64,000 nucleotides of DNA, from the NCBI GenBank assembly GCA_963723495.1, contig CAVRQR010000006.1, positions 186,001 through 250,000 on the forward strand. The letters run 5' to 3'. Below the pieces are notes generated by a model that was not told the origin of the DNA, searched no databases, and was given only the letters and a program-made list of their open reading frames with translations. Source of the DNA: Gp6-AA40 sp963723495. Its GTDB lineage: Bacteria; Acidobacteriota; Vicinamibacteria; Vicinamibacterales; UBA2999. Positions 27,243 through 35,456 of the stretch are shown one piece after another. Each line of letters begins with the position of its first letter. Positions within the stretch are counted from its first letter, which is position 1. Both the position numbers and the translations under genes were made by a program.

Positions 27243-28187
27243 ATGACAAGAGTCGCGCTATTGGGTGTGGCGCTGGTGCTGTGGGCAACCACGCAACCGG
27301 TCGCCCAGGAATCCACATCGTTCACGCCGGGTGATCTCGTCAGCTCGTGGACGCTGGCGTCGGTCGAGCGGGGTATCTCCGGTGAGAAGCCCGAGCGGGT
27401 CCCGAACCCTCGCGGGCTGCTGATCTTCGACGCCGTGGGCCACGCCTTCGAGTTCGTGACCACCGCGAGCCGTCAGCAGCCCGAGACACCGCAAGCTGAC
27501 CCGCTTGCGATGTTCGCCGCCTACAGTGGCTTCTGGGGCGGCTATCGCGTGGATGCGGAGCACAAACGCATCACGTTCAAGGCCGAGGGCGCAGTCAGTC
27601 TCGCCACAATGGGACGAGAGTTCTCTCGTTCCGTTCAGCGGGACGGCGACCGATTGACGATGACGTCGATTGACGAGCCGCATACCCAGGGCGGTATTCG
27701 CTGGACGTGGCAGCGCGTGCCGACGATCGATCATCTCTCGCCGTTCTATCGCCAGGCCGTCGGCTTCTGGCAGCACGTCGTCGAAAAGCGAGTGAACATG
27801 GCGACCGGCGCGGTCGTGTCGGAGTCGCGCCGCGCACCAAGCGTCATCGTTTACACGCCGGGCGGCTTCGTCGGAGTGCACTTCCCGACGTTGAACAGAA
27901 AGCCGTTTGCGGCAGAGAACCCGACGGCTGACGAAGCGCGTGCGGCGCTGCAGGGTTACCTCGGGTACTACGGTGCGCTCACGGTGTATCCGGGTGAGGT
28001 CTTTCACAACATCTTGGGCGGGGTGAGCCCGGCCGCGGGAAGCATCCTGCGGCGATACGCAGACATCAAAGGTGAGGAGCTCACCGTGAGACTCACGCCC
28101 GCCAACAATCAGCCGGGACAGACCCAGACCATCGTGGTGCTGCGCCGCCTCAGCGGCGTGGACGACATGCTGCCGAGGACTAAGTAG
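27243..28187 (+). CDS. Exported lipocalin-like domain protein (two repeats)
   Basis: 314 residues. Signal peptide (1-22, QPVAQE). Two copies of a lipocalin-like repeat: residues about 30-150 (LVSSWTLASVE...NPRGLLIFDAVGHAFEF) and about 165-305 (AVGFWQHVVEKRVN...PSVIVYTPGGFVGVHF). Each has the G-W...Y-x-x-x-G pattern of PF13924-type domains. It follows the response regulator by 19 bp. Ligand unknown, probably small and hydrophobic. Confidence 0.72.
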   Translation: MTRVALLGVALVLWATTQPVAQESTSFTPGDLVSSWTLASVERGISGEKPERVPNPRGLLIFDAVGHAFEFVTTASRQQPETPQADPLAMFAAYSGFWGGYRVDAEHKRITFKAEGAVSLATMGREFSRSVQRDGDRLTMTSIDEPHTQGGIRWTWQRVPTIDHLSPFYRQAVGFWQHVVEKRVNMATGAVVSESRRAPSVIVYTPGGFVGVHFPTLNRKPFAAENPTADEARAALQGYLGYYGALTVYPGEVFHNILGGVSPAAGSILRRYADIKGEELTVRLTPANNQPGQTQTIVVLRRLSGVDDMLPRTK

Positions 28188-28204
28188 ATAAGTTCCACTT
28201 TCAG

Positions 28205-29101
28205 TTACTGGTAGTACTCCGGCGCCTTCTTCAACGCCGTGTGCGCGGTGAAGTCGTGCTGGATCCAGAGGCGAGCTTTCGTCCTGGTCATGAACGCGTC
28301 GAGCGCCGCGCGCGACGCGCGCGTTTGATCGAGGTTGAACTCGAAGGTCGGATAACGCGCCATCGACCGCTCTTGCGGGTAGTGATAGAGGTCGCCAGAC
28401 AGCACCACCGGCCCGGTCTCGCGCAGATCGACATAAAGAACTTGATGCCCCGGCGTATGCCCTGGCGCGGCTTTCAGGATCACGGTGCCGTCGCCGAAGA
28501 CGTCGTGCTCATCGGCGGCAACGATCTGCGTTCGGCTCTTCCTGAGCGCGGAGTACGTCTCAGGCCTGCTCGCTCCGACCGGTTTCTCCGCCAGCATCGC
28601 GTCGCGCTCGGCCTGCCGCACGAGCCACGTCGCGCCACCAAAGAGATTGGCATTCGCCGTGTGGTCCCAGTGGTAGTGCGATAAGGCGAGGTGCGTGATG
28701 TCCGACGGCTTGCGTCCCGCGGCCTGCAGTTGGGCCGCCAGCGGCCTCGCCAATGTCACGAAGCGTTCCTGGCCATCCCCGAGCACGAGACGTTGGCGCA
28801 CCGGACTTCCTGTCGGCGTCCACTCTGCGTCTGGCACCGCGGCAGCGTCCCACATCAGCAGTCCCTTCGGGTGCACGATCAGGTAGGCCGCGATCGACAA
28901 CTGCGTCACCCCGACGTCCTCTTTCGTCAATTGATAGCGTGCGGGATCGGACTCGAGCGTGCCACCGTCGAACACGTAGAGCCTGATCGGTGCGTCAGCG
29001 GTGGATCGCGTCTGTGCGAGGGCGGACCGTTCGGTCAGACGGACGGCCGCGGAAGTAATCATCACGGCCGTCAACACGGCAAGTGTCGTCCAGGCCCGCA
29101 T
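28205..29101 (-). CDS. Exported MBL-fold hydrolase, N-acyl-homoserine-lactonase-like
   Basis: 298 residues. ATG 29101 preceded by GGGAGGG. Signal peptide about 1-29 (ALAQ). The metal motif is SHYHWDHTANANLF (HxHxDH), with AAPGHTPGHQVLYV and LSGDLYHYPQERS following. The order of motifs and the size match AHL lactonase/AttM-like enzymes. Export suggests another lactone or ester substrate. Convergent with the lipocalin-like gene. Confidence 0.85.
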   Translation of the reverse strand: MRAWTTLAVLTAVMITSAAVRLTERSALAQTRSTADAPIRLYVFDGGTLESDPARYQLTKEDVGVTQLSIAAYLIVHPKGLLMWDAAAVPDAEWTPTGSPVRQRLVLGDGQERFVTLARPLAAQLQAAGRKPSDITHLALSHYHWDHTANANLFGGATWLVRQAERDAMLAEKPVGASRPETYSALRKSRTQIVAADEHDVFGDGTVILKAAPGHTPGHQVLYVDLRETGPVVLSGDLYHYPQERSMARYPTFEFNLDQTRASRAALDAFMTRTKARLWIQHDFTAHTALKKAPEYYQ

Positions 29102-29273
29102 GGTCCCTCCCTTCACGTGACACCACGAGTAACTGTGAATTCTAACGACGTTCGCCAGTCTCCTCTGCTCTTAGAAGATGACCTCGTCCGGGTGCTCGCG
29201 TCGCCACGCAGTCCACGGCCCGGAGCCGTGCTTCAGCCTGCGCAGCAACTCGGTCACGTGTGCGGTCAGGATG

Positions 29274-29780
29274 TCAGGCCGGCACGGGTGGTGCATCGAT
29301 GCCAGCCCACAGGTTCATGGTGCTCAGCTCGTCGCGTCCGCACGCCTTCAGATACACGAACAACTGCGTCCGGTACGCCGCGTGTCCGCATAGGACGAGG
29401 TTCACGAGGAATGCTCCGCGCGTCGTCTTGCTGCCGAACATCTCGATCTCGCCCCGGAAGTCGGCATCGGAGATCTCGCCGATTAGCCTGGCATAGGTAT
29501 CGCTCTGCGCGGCAATCGCGGCAACCGTCTGGTCGAAGTCACGCGCCGCAGCCGCCTGCTCTTCGACGGTCCACTGCGCCGGGTCGAAGGCTCCGGCCTT
29601 GGCGAACTTCACCAGCATGGGTCCCATGATCGTCAGGTAGCGTAACAACTCGATAGTGCTGCGCTGCTTCGGCGTGGGGCGGTAGTCGGCTTTCGCACGG
29701 TCGATTTTGCTCGACAGGTGAACCAGGATGCGGACTTCGTGCTGAAGCGATGCGATCAGTTCGGATTTGGTCAGTACCAT
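29274..29780 (-). CDS. DinB/DUF1993-like four-helix protein
   Basis: 168 residues from ATG 29780. Mostly helical: LIASLQHEVRILVHLSSKIDR, STIELLRYLTIMGP, AAARDFDQTVAAIAAQS, FLVNLVLCGHAAYRTQLFVYLKACG. The terminal helix with CGHAAYRTQ has a metal-type His position, and the layout resembles the DinB/DUF1993 superfamily. Likely a thiol S-transferase relative or metalloprotein; no activity can be assigned. Not clearly linked to its neighbours. Confidence 0.65.
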   Translation of the reverse strand: MVLTKSELIASLQHEVRILVHLSSKIDRAKADYRPTPKQRSTIELLRYLTIMGPMLVKFAKAGAFDPAQWTVEEQAAAARDFDQTVAAIAAQSDTYARLIGEISDADFRGEIEMFGSKTTRGAFLVNLVLCGHAAYRTQLFVYLKACGRDELSTMNLWAGIDAPPVPA

Positions 29781-29842
29781 GAGACTCCTCGTCGAAAAAC
29801 GGAAGGGGCAGGATATCACTGACGCGGGCGTTCGACGACGTC

Positions 29843-30399
29843 TTACATCCCTGACGTCCGCAGCATCTTTCGAAACGTCAGCGACACTCGCGTGCCGCGC
29901 GAGATGACCTGGTCCATCCACGTGTCTTGCGGTCGCGGCGGAATGGAGTGCTTCCACTTGTCGCGCGCCTCGCCGGCGATGACCAGCGCGCTACGCGGCG
30001 CGAGAAACATCTCCTCGACTCGCCCGGTGGCGGACTCAGTGAACAGCATCACACATGACGATCCAAGGCTGACGGAGACGACGGTGTCGTCGAAGAACGG
30101 GGCGTCGACATGCGGGAAGATGCCCGTCCCGGATGGGTACGCGTTGCGATCAACTGATCGGGAACATACGGCATGAGGCCGTTCTGCCACAGACATTTCC
30201 CCAGGTCGGCTGCCCAGTCAGGCAGGTCGTCGATGCGGTGAATCCCGCCCTTCGTATGGTGATAACTGTAGCCGTAGATCTGAAAGCCGCGGCCGCTGGG
30301 ATCATGCAGCCAGGTGGTCGTATTGACGGCAGCAAACAGCCGGTCGTGGCTTGCCGGATCGAGGTAATCAGAGACGTAGCGCAGTCCGGGGATGGCCAT
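29843..30399 (-). CDS. alkB: AlkB-like 2-oxoglutarate/Fe(II) dioxygenase, one frameshift
   Basis: ATG 30399 has GGGAG upstream. N-terminal half: LRYVSDYLDPASHDRLFAAV, then GYSYHHTKGG. The C-terminal half is in another frame from about 30146: AYPSGTGIFPHVDAPFFDD (Fe ligands His and Asp), VSLGSSCVMLF, APRSALVIAGEARDKWKHSIPPR (third ligand His), RGTRVSLTFRKML (2-oxoglutarate Arg). One inserted base restores the N-x-Y-x-x-G-x-G-I-x-x-H-x-D motif. The N-terminus is nearer human ALKBH proteins and bacterial AlkB homologues of unknown substrate than E. coli AlkB. Alkylated nucleic acid repair or tRNA modification is the likely role. Confidence 0.82.
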
Positions 30400-30443
30400 G
30401 ATCTCGAGTCTCCCGATGCTGACTCGAATTGTAGACCGGCCGC

Positions 30444-30908
30444 TCAACTGTCATGGCGAGCGGTCGATCGTCGTCGTGAGCGAGAGCGAACAGGTCGCCG
30501 CGTGGTGTGACGCGGATCGACTGGAGTAGGCCGTTCGTACCAGATCTCGACCTCGTAGCCATCGGGATCGGTGAAAAACATGTAGGGTTCGCCGGGCACG
30601 AACTCACCGTGGTCGCGAATCGTGCCGCCAGCCTCCTGCACGGCCGCTTTCGCACGGACGATGTCCGCCGCGCGTTGGAGCCGGAACCCGAAGTGCGCGA
30701 TGCCGCCCACCTTGCCTGCGTGGGCCGGCTTGCGCTCGAACACAAGCACGTCCCAACTGCCCGGCGTCTGTGCCTGGACGAAATCGTCCTGCTCGTAAAC
30801 GGGGACGACACCGAGTACCGCCTGATAGAACTGAAGCGAGCGCTGCGGATCACGCACAGCCAGCGCGACGTGCGTCAGCCCTCGTGTCTTCACTGGCCGG
30901 GTGGGCAT
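30444..30908 (-). CDS. VOC superfamily (glyoxalase-like) protein
   Basis: 154 residues. LTHVALAVRDPQRSLQFYQAVLG gives the first His, GIAHFGFRL the second, and YMFFTDPDGYEVEIWYE the Glu near the end. The last 25 residues are Arg-rich and beyond the usual family end; this tail may be real or reflect a lost stop. It runs just upstream of alkB on the same strand. Substrate unknown. Confidence 0.82.
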   Translation of the reverse strand: MPTRPVKTRGLTHVALAVRDPQRSLQFYQAVLGVVPVYEQDDFVQAQTPGSWDVLVFERKPAHAGKVGGIAHFGFRLQRAADIVRAKAAVQEAGGTIRDHGEFVPGEPYMFFTDPDGYEVEIWYERPTPVDPRHTTRRPVRSRSRRRSTARHDS

Positions 30909-30965
30909 GGTGCCACTCGAATGGTACCCGAAGACGCGAAAGGCGAGTGGCCCGGAGCCGACCGC

Positions 30966-32636
30966 CTAGAACAGTCCTACCGTTCTTCCCTCTCCATCGA
31001 TATCGATGTTCATGAACGCAGGCGCCTTGCCGAGGCCCGGCATCCGCTGCATCTCGCCACAGAGCGCGACCACGAATTCGGCGCCAGCGCTCGGCACGAG
31101 GGCGCGAATCGGCAGAATGAATCCGGTCGGGCGATTGCGCAGCATGGGATCGTGCGACAGCGAGAGGTGTGTCTTGGCCATGCACACCGGCGCGTGCCCG
31201 AGGCCCAGTTTCTCGATGCGCTCGAGATCCTTGCGCGCCTGCGATTCGAGATCGATTGAGGCGGCGCCGTACAGCTTCGTCGCGATCGCCTCGATCTGCG
31301 CCACGATGGGCGTGCCATGCGGGGTGAGATGCGCGAACGTGTTGGGCTTGTCGCAGGCAGTGGTCACGGCGTTCGCCAGATCGGTCGCACCCGCGCCGCC
31401 CTGCGCAAAGCCCGAGTGGACGACAACGGTCTCGGCGCCAGCCTTGAGGGCGAGTTCCTTGACGAGCGCGAGCTCGCGCGGCGTGTCGGTCGGGAAGCTG
31501 TTGATGGCGACCACGCACGGCAGCCCGTACTGCCGCACGATCTGCACGTGCGCCGCGAGGTTGTCGGCGCCCTTGGCGAGCGCATCGAGGTCCTCGGTCG
31601 ACAGCACGTTGAACGGTTTGCCGCCGTGTGACTTGGTTGCGCGAACCGTCGTCACGAGTACCGCGGCGCTGGGCGTAAAGCCACCGGCGCGACAGACGAT
31701 GTCGCAGAACTTCTGGAATCCAAGGTCGCTGGCAAAGCCGGCTTCCGTGATGACGTAGTCGGCCATCTTGAGCGCGATGCGGTCGGCGAGGAGCGAATTC
31801 GCGGCGTGCGCGATGTTGCCGAACGGCCCGGCGTGCACCAGTGCCGGCTGCCCTTCCAGTGTCTGCACGAGGTTCGGCTTGATGGCCTCCTTCATGATCA
31901 CCGTCATCGCGCCGGCAACCTTGAGCATCTCGGCGGTCACCGGCTCGCCCTCGTAGGTCGCGGCCACCACGATGCGGCCGAGACGACGACGAAGGTCGGC
32001 GAGGCTGCTGGCGAGCGCGAAGACCGCCATCACCTCGGAGGCGGCGGTGATGACGAACTGCTGTTCGCGGGGCACGCCATGGGCCTTGCCACCGAGCCCG
32101 ACGACCGAGTAACGCAGCTCACGATCGTTCATGTCGACAGTGCGCGGCCAGATGACGGTCGACGGATCGATGCGCAGCGGATTGCCATTGAAGATCGAGG
32201 CGTCAAGCGCCGCCGCCAGCAGGTTGTGCGCGGCCGTCACGGCATGGAAGTCGCCGTTGAAATGGAGGTTGATGTCCTCCATCGGACCGATCTGCGAGTA
32301 GCCGCCGCCCGTGCCGCCGCCCTTGACGCCGAATACTGGTCCCATCGACGGCTCGCGCAGGCAGAGGACGACCTTCTTGCCGATCTTGCCGAGCCCCTGG
32401 GTCAGCGCCACGCTGGTCGTGGTCTTTCCCTCACCGGCCTTGGTCGGCGTGATCGCGGTGACGATGACCAGCTTCGCGTCCTTACGCTTGGAGAGACGAT
32501 CGAGGATCGACAAACGGACCTTGCCGCGGAACTCCGCGCACTGCTCGAGTTCCTCGGGAAGGATGCCTGCCGCCGACGCGATCTCGGCGATGGGACGCAA
32601 CTTGGCTTCGTGAGCGATTTCGAGCGCTGACTTCAT
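30966..32636 (-). CDS. fhs: Formate-tetrahydrofolate ligase
   Basis: 556 residues, full length. Makes 10-formyl-THF from formate, THF and ATP. P-loop TPTKAGEGKTT at residues 63-73. Other signatures are REPSMGPVFGVKGGGTGGGYSQ, DFHAVTAAHNLLAA, FVITAASEVMAV and ATKLYGA. ATG 32636 preceded by AAGGA. Last gene of the leftward one-carbon set (methyltransferase, core-MetE-like, MTHFR, Fhs), separated from the MTHFR stop by a 30-bp heptad repeat. Cytoplasmic. Confidence 0.97.
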   Translation of the reverse strand: MKSALEIAHEAKLRPIAEIASAAGILPEELEQCAEFRGKVRLSILDRLSKRKDAKLVIVTAITPTKAGEGKTTTSVALTQGLGKIGKKVVLCLREPSMGPVFGVKGGGTGGGYSQIGPMEDINLHFNGDFHAVTAAHNLLAAALDASIFNGNPLRIDPSTVIWPRTVDMNDRELRYSVVGLGGKAHGVPREQQFVITAASEVMAVFALASSLADLRRRLGRIVVAATYEGEPVTAEMLKVAGAMTVIMKEAIKPNLVQTLEGQPALVHAGPFGNIAHAANSLLADRIALKMADYVITEAGFASDLGFQKFCDIVCRAGGFTPSAAVLVTTVRATKSHGGKPFNVLSTEDLDALAKGADNLAAHVQIVRQYGLPCVVAINSFPTDTPRELALVKELALKAGAETVVVHSGFAQGGAGATDLANAVTTACDKPNTFAHLTPHGTPIVAQIEAIATKLYGAASIDLESQARKDLERIEKLGLGHAPVCMAKTHLSLSHDPMLRNRPTGFILPIRALVPSAGAEFVVALCGEMQRMPGLGKAPAFMNIDIDGEGRTVGLF

Positions 32637-32660
32637 CTGAACTGATCCTTGTTTGGAGGT

Positions 32661-32691
32661 AATTCTGAATTCAGAATTCAGAATTCAGAAA
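32661..32691. repeat. Heptad array (AGAATTC x3-4)
   Basis: AATTCTG then AATTCAG repeated three times, a self-complementary 7-nt unit. It overlaps the end of the MTHFR gene and supplies its last residues and stop codon. Confidence 0.7.
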
Positions 32692-34351
32692 CGATGTGTG
32701 GGGGACTACCCGCCTGCCTCATCTCCGCACCGGCCTTGGCGGCTGGAGAGGCTCCACCTGGCTTACTCGCGGTTCCGGCAGGCGCACCGGCACCGCCAGT
32801 CTTAGCCGACCTCGCAGCCAAAGCCTGGTCGGCGGCTGAAGGGCCGGCGGCGTTGAGGTGCTCGTCTTCTTCGATCGGCACGGTGCGGCCAGGACCGGCT
32901 CCGGACTTCCACAGCTCTTTCGGCCGACCGGGTCTGCTGTCGCGACCAAGATAGAAATTGAGCCAGGAGGCGGTGCCGGTCAGCTTGCGATCAGGCGGCG
33001 GCACGAACACCTTCAGCTGATCGAGCGTGCTCGACGCCTCGGCGCGCGCCATCACCTTCACCCAGATGCACTCCTGATCGATCACCTCGCAGGCGCCGTG
33101 CAAGGTGCCGCCGCACGGACCGTTGCGCATCTGCTTCGGGCAGGTCTGCGGGCAGACGTACTCCATGGAACCGAGCACGCAGTTGCCGCAGTTCTGGCAG
33201 CCGAACACCTCTTTCTTCCCGTAGTACTCGAATCGCTCGAAGTAGTGGCTGAGACGAGGATGCCGATCCAGCCAGCGGAAGGCGCCCTGGATAGCGCGCC
33301 GCACCGGCGACTCCTTGACGTTCTTCGACCAGGGCATGAACGGCAGGGCCTTCCCGACCGCGTCCATGACGGTCGGCAGCAACTCGCGCGTCGGCTTTGG
33401 GCGCGGATCGCGCTTGTAGAGATAGAAGCCGTCCTTCTTGCCGAACTGCAGCTCCTCGAAAATCTCTTCCCACCTCGGCGCCAGCTCCTCGGCCCGTCGG
33501 ATGATCTGGTTGATGTGCCGTGCGTCGTGCGTGCCGCCGATGTACGCACCGGCGTAGCCGATGCCTTTGAGGATCGCCACGCTCTTCGCGGCTCGCTCGA
33601 GCCGGGCCTGCAGCCCTCCGTCAGGTGCTTCCGATTCCTTGCGCAGCTCGGCGACAAGCTGGTCGGATGCCCAGCATCCGGGCGGATTCCCGGTATTCAT
33701 CCGCTCCGCGGCGCGGCGACTGAGGACGTAGACGTTGCCGAGGACCGGTGTCTTCAGCCCGCGCTCGTCGAGATACCGTTTCAGCTCGACGAACTTGGTC
33801 GCGTCCCAGCCGACCTGCGTGATCGCCATGTCGGCACCGGCGGCAATCTTCTTCTCGAGCTTCAGGTACTGATAAAGAAGGTCCTCGCGCTGGTACTTGA
33901 AGGGAGAAACGGCGCACGAGATGAAGAACGGTGTGCCGGTACGCGCCCGCTTTTCGGCGATGTGCGCCGCCAGCTGCACCGAATCGATGTCGAAGACGGC
34001 GGTCTTCGGCGCGGCCTTCGGCCAGTCGCCGCTGATCGAGAAGATGTTGTGCATCTCGAGCGCCTGCAGCGCGACCAGCGTCTTCTCGATCGTCGAGCGA
34101 TCCTGGCTGACGCAGGTGAGATGCACGTTGGGCACGAGCCCGCGGGCGCGGACCGCGGTGCCGACACGGATGGAATCCTGACCAAGCTGACCGCCGGCAT
34201 AGCTCGTGATGCTGCCCGCCGCGATCTCCGGAATCATCGCCAGCTTCGAGGCGATCTCGAGTACCTGCGCTTCGCGCTTGAGGCCCGACGCCACCAGCTC
34301 CGTCACGTAGAGGAACTGGCCGGACTTCACGCGCTCGGCGAGCGGCTTCAT
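32678..34351 (-). CDS. metF: Methylenetetrahydrofolate reductase fused to a Cys-rich MTHFR_C/MetV-type domain
   Basis: 557 residues. N-terminal TIM-barrel (about 1-300) of the MetF family: YVTELVASG, GSITSYAGGQLGQDSIR, NVHLTCVSQDRSTIEKTL, FSISGDWPK, QVGWDATKFVELKRYL. C-terminal Cys module (about 380-430): C385, C388, C391, C400, C404 and C413, with C421 and C428 nearby. It matches the MTHFR C-terminal zinc-binding domain that is a separate MetV subunit in some acetogens. A low-complexity Ala/Gly/Pro tail (about 490-557) ends within a heptad repeat. It overlaps the core-MetE-like stop by ATGA. Supplies methyl-THF for methionine synthesis. Confidence 0.9.
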   Translation of the reverse strand: MKPLAERVKSGQFLYVTELVASGLKREAQVLEIASKLAMIPEIAAGSITSYAGGQLGQDSIRVGTAVRARGLVPNVHLTCVSQDRSTIEKTLVALQALEMHNIFSISGDWPKAAPKTAVFDIDSVQLAAHIAEKRARTGTPFFISCAVSPFKYQREDLLYQYLKLEKKIAAGADMAITQVGWDATKFVELKRYLDERGLKTPVLGNVYVLSRRAAERMNTGNPPGCWASDQLVAELRKESEAPDGGLQARLERAAKSVAILKGIGYAGAYIGGTHDARHINQIIRRAEELAPRWEEIFEELQFGKKDGFYLYKRDPRPKPTRELLPTVMDAVGKALPFMPWSKNVKESPVRRAIQGAFRWLDRHPRLSHYFERFEYYGKKEVFGCQNCGNCVLGSMEYVCPQTCPKQMRNGPCGGTLHGACEVIDQECIWVKVMARAEASSTLDQLKVFVPPPDRKLTGTASWLNFYLGRDSRPGRPKELWKSGAGPGRTVPIEEDEHLNAAGPSAADQALAARSAKTGGAGAPAGTASKPGGASPAAKAGAEMRQAGSPPHIVSEF

Positions 34352-35355
34352 CTGCCGAGTTCCTTTCGAACCGTGCGCGTTCCTTCAACCATCGCGCACA
34401 GCTTCCCGAAGGCGACGTCGCGATGCAGCCGGACGAGCCCGCAGTCCGGGGTGATCACGAGACGTTCGGCCGGGATGACCTCGAGCGCACGACGGATGCG
34501 GTCGGCCACGAACGACGCCGACTCGACCTCGTTCGTCTTGACGTCGATGACGCCGATGCCGACCGAGAACGGTACGTTGAACTCTTTGAAGAGCTGCAGA
34601 TCATCCTCACCGCGGCGCGCGAACTCCATCGACACGGTGTTGATCTTGGCCTGGAGAATCGCCGGGAACAGATAACGATAGCTCCCCTCGAACGACGGCT
34701 TCCCGTAGCGGTTGCCGTAGCAGACGTGGAGAGTGATGTTGGCGTCGACCCCGTCGACCATGGCGTTGATCGCCTTGAGCGCCCACGGGAGATCCTCCGG
34801 AAATCCCGAGTAGTACGGCTCATCGATTTGAAGCTCGGTGGCGCCGGCACGCACCAGTTCCTTCAGCTCGAGGTTCAGCACGCGTCCCAGATCGAGCGCA
34901 AACGCCTCTTCGGCGTCGTAGAACTTGTTCTGGATGCGCTTGACCAGCGTGTGCGGACCGGAGATCGAGATCTTCGACTTGTGGTCGCTGAAGCGCCCGA
35001 GGAAACGCGCCTCCTCGGCAAGGCCCAGCGTTCCCGTGGCCAGCTTCGAGCGCACGATGCTGTCGTAGAAGTCGTAATAGAAGCGCTTCGACCCCAGATC
35101 GACCTGCACACCGGGCATCCGCTCGGTGAAGTAGTCGATCATGTTGTCGCGCTGCGCTTCGCCGTCGGAGACGATGTCGATACCGGCGGTTTCCTGGTCC
35201 TTGATCGCAGCTTTCCGTACCGCATCGTGCATCTCGTCGAGATCGCGGCGACTCAGACGACGCGAGAGGTACTCGTTCTTCGCGCGTTCGAGCCACTCGG
35301 GCATCGAGTAGCTGCCGATAACCGAGGTCGGAAGAATGGGCTGTGGCGGCGTCAT
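34348..35355 (-). CDS. Core-MetE-like cobalamin-independent-type methionine synthase
   Basis: 335 residues, equal to the catalytic C-terminal barrel of MetE without the N-terminal half. Zinc ligands: His210 and Cys212 (LHVCYGNRYG), Glu244 (SMEFARR), Cys305 (TPDCGL). VIGSYSMPEWL and LQIDEPYYSG are family motifs. Short 'core-MetE' forms are known to take methyl groups from corrinoid proteins rather than polyglutamyl methyl-THF. No corrinoid protein is seen here. The ATG at 35355 removes repeat-encoded residues. Gene order and ATGA overlap with the MTHFR gene indicate joint function. Confidence 0.88.
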   Translation of the reverse strand: MTPPQPILPTSVIGSYSMPEWLERAKNEYLSRRLSRRDLDEMHDAVRKAAIKDQETAGIDIVSDGEAQRDNMIDYFTERMPGVQVDLGSKRFYYDFYDSIVRSKLATGTLGLAEEARFLGRFSDHKSKISISGPHTLVKRIQNKFYDAEEAFALDLGRVLNLELKELVRAGATELQIDEPYYSGFPEDLPWALKAINAMVDGVDANITLHVCYGNRYGKPSFEGSYRYLFPAILQAKINTVSMEFARRGEDDLQLFKEFNVPFSVGIGVIDVKTNEVESASFVADRIRRALEVIPAERLVITPDCGLVRLHRDVAFGKLCAMVEGTRTVRKELGR

Positions 35356-35371
35356 CTCTTTATTATCCGAG

Positions 35372-35453
35372 TCAACTCCCAACTCCCAAAACCCAACTCC
35401 CAACGTGTCTGGAGATGGCCGCTTGGGAGTTGGAGGTTGGAAGTTGGGAGTTA
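35372..35453. repeat. Inverted heptad array (CAACTCC / GGAGTTG hairpin)
   Basis: Left arm CAACTCCCAACTCCC... (35372-35404), right arm TTGGGAGTTGGAGG... (35422-35453). Third copy of the 7291 and 15690 layout. It fills the gap between the methyltransferase stop and the methionine synthase start in a likely single transcript. Confidence 0.82.
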
Positions 35454-35456
35454 CTC

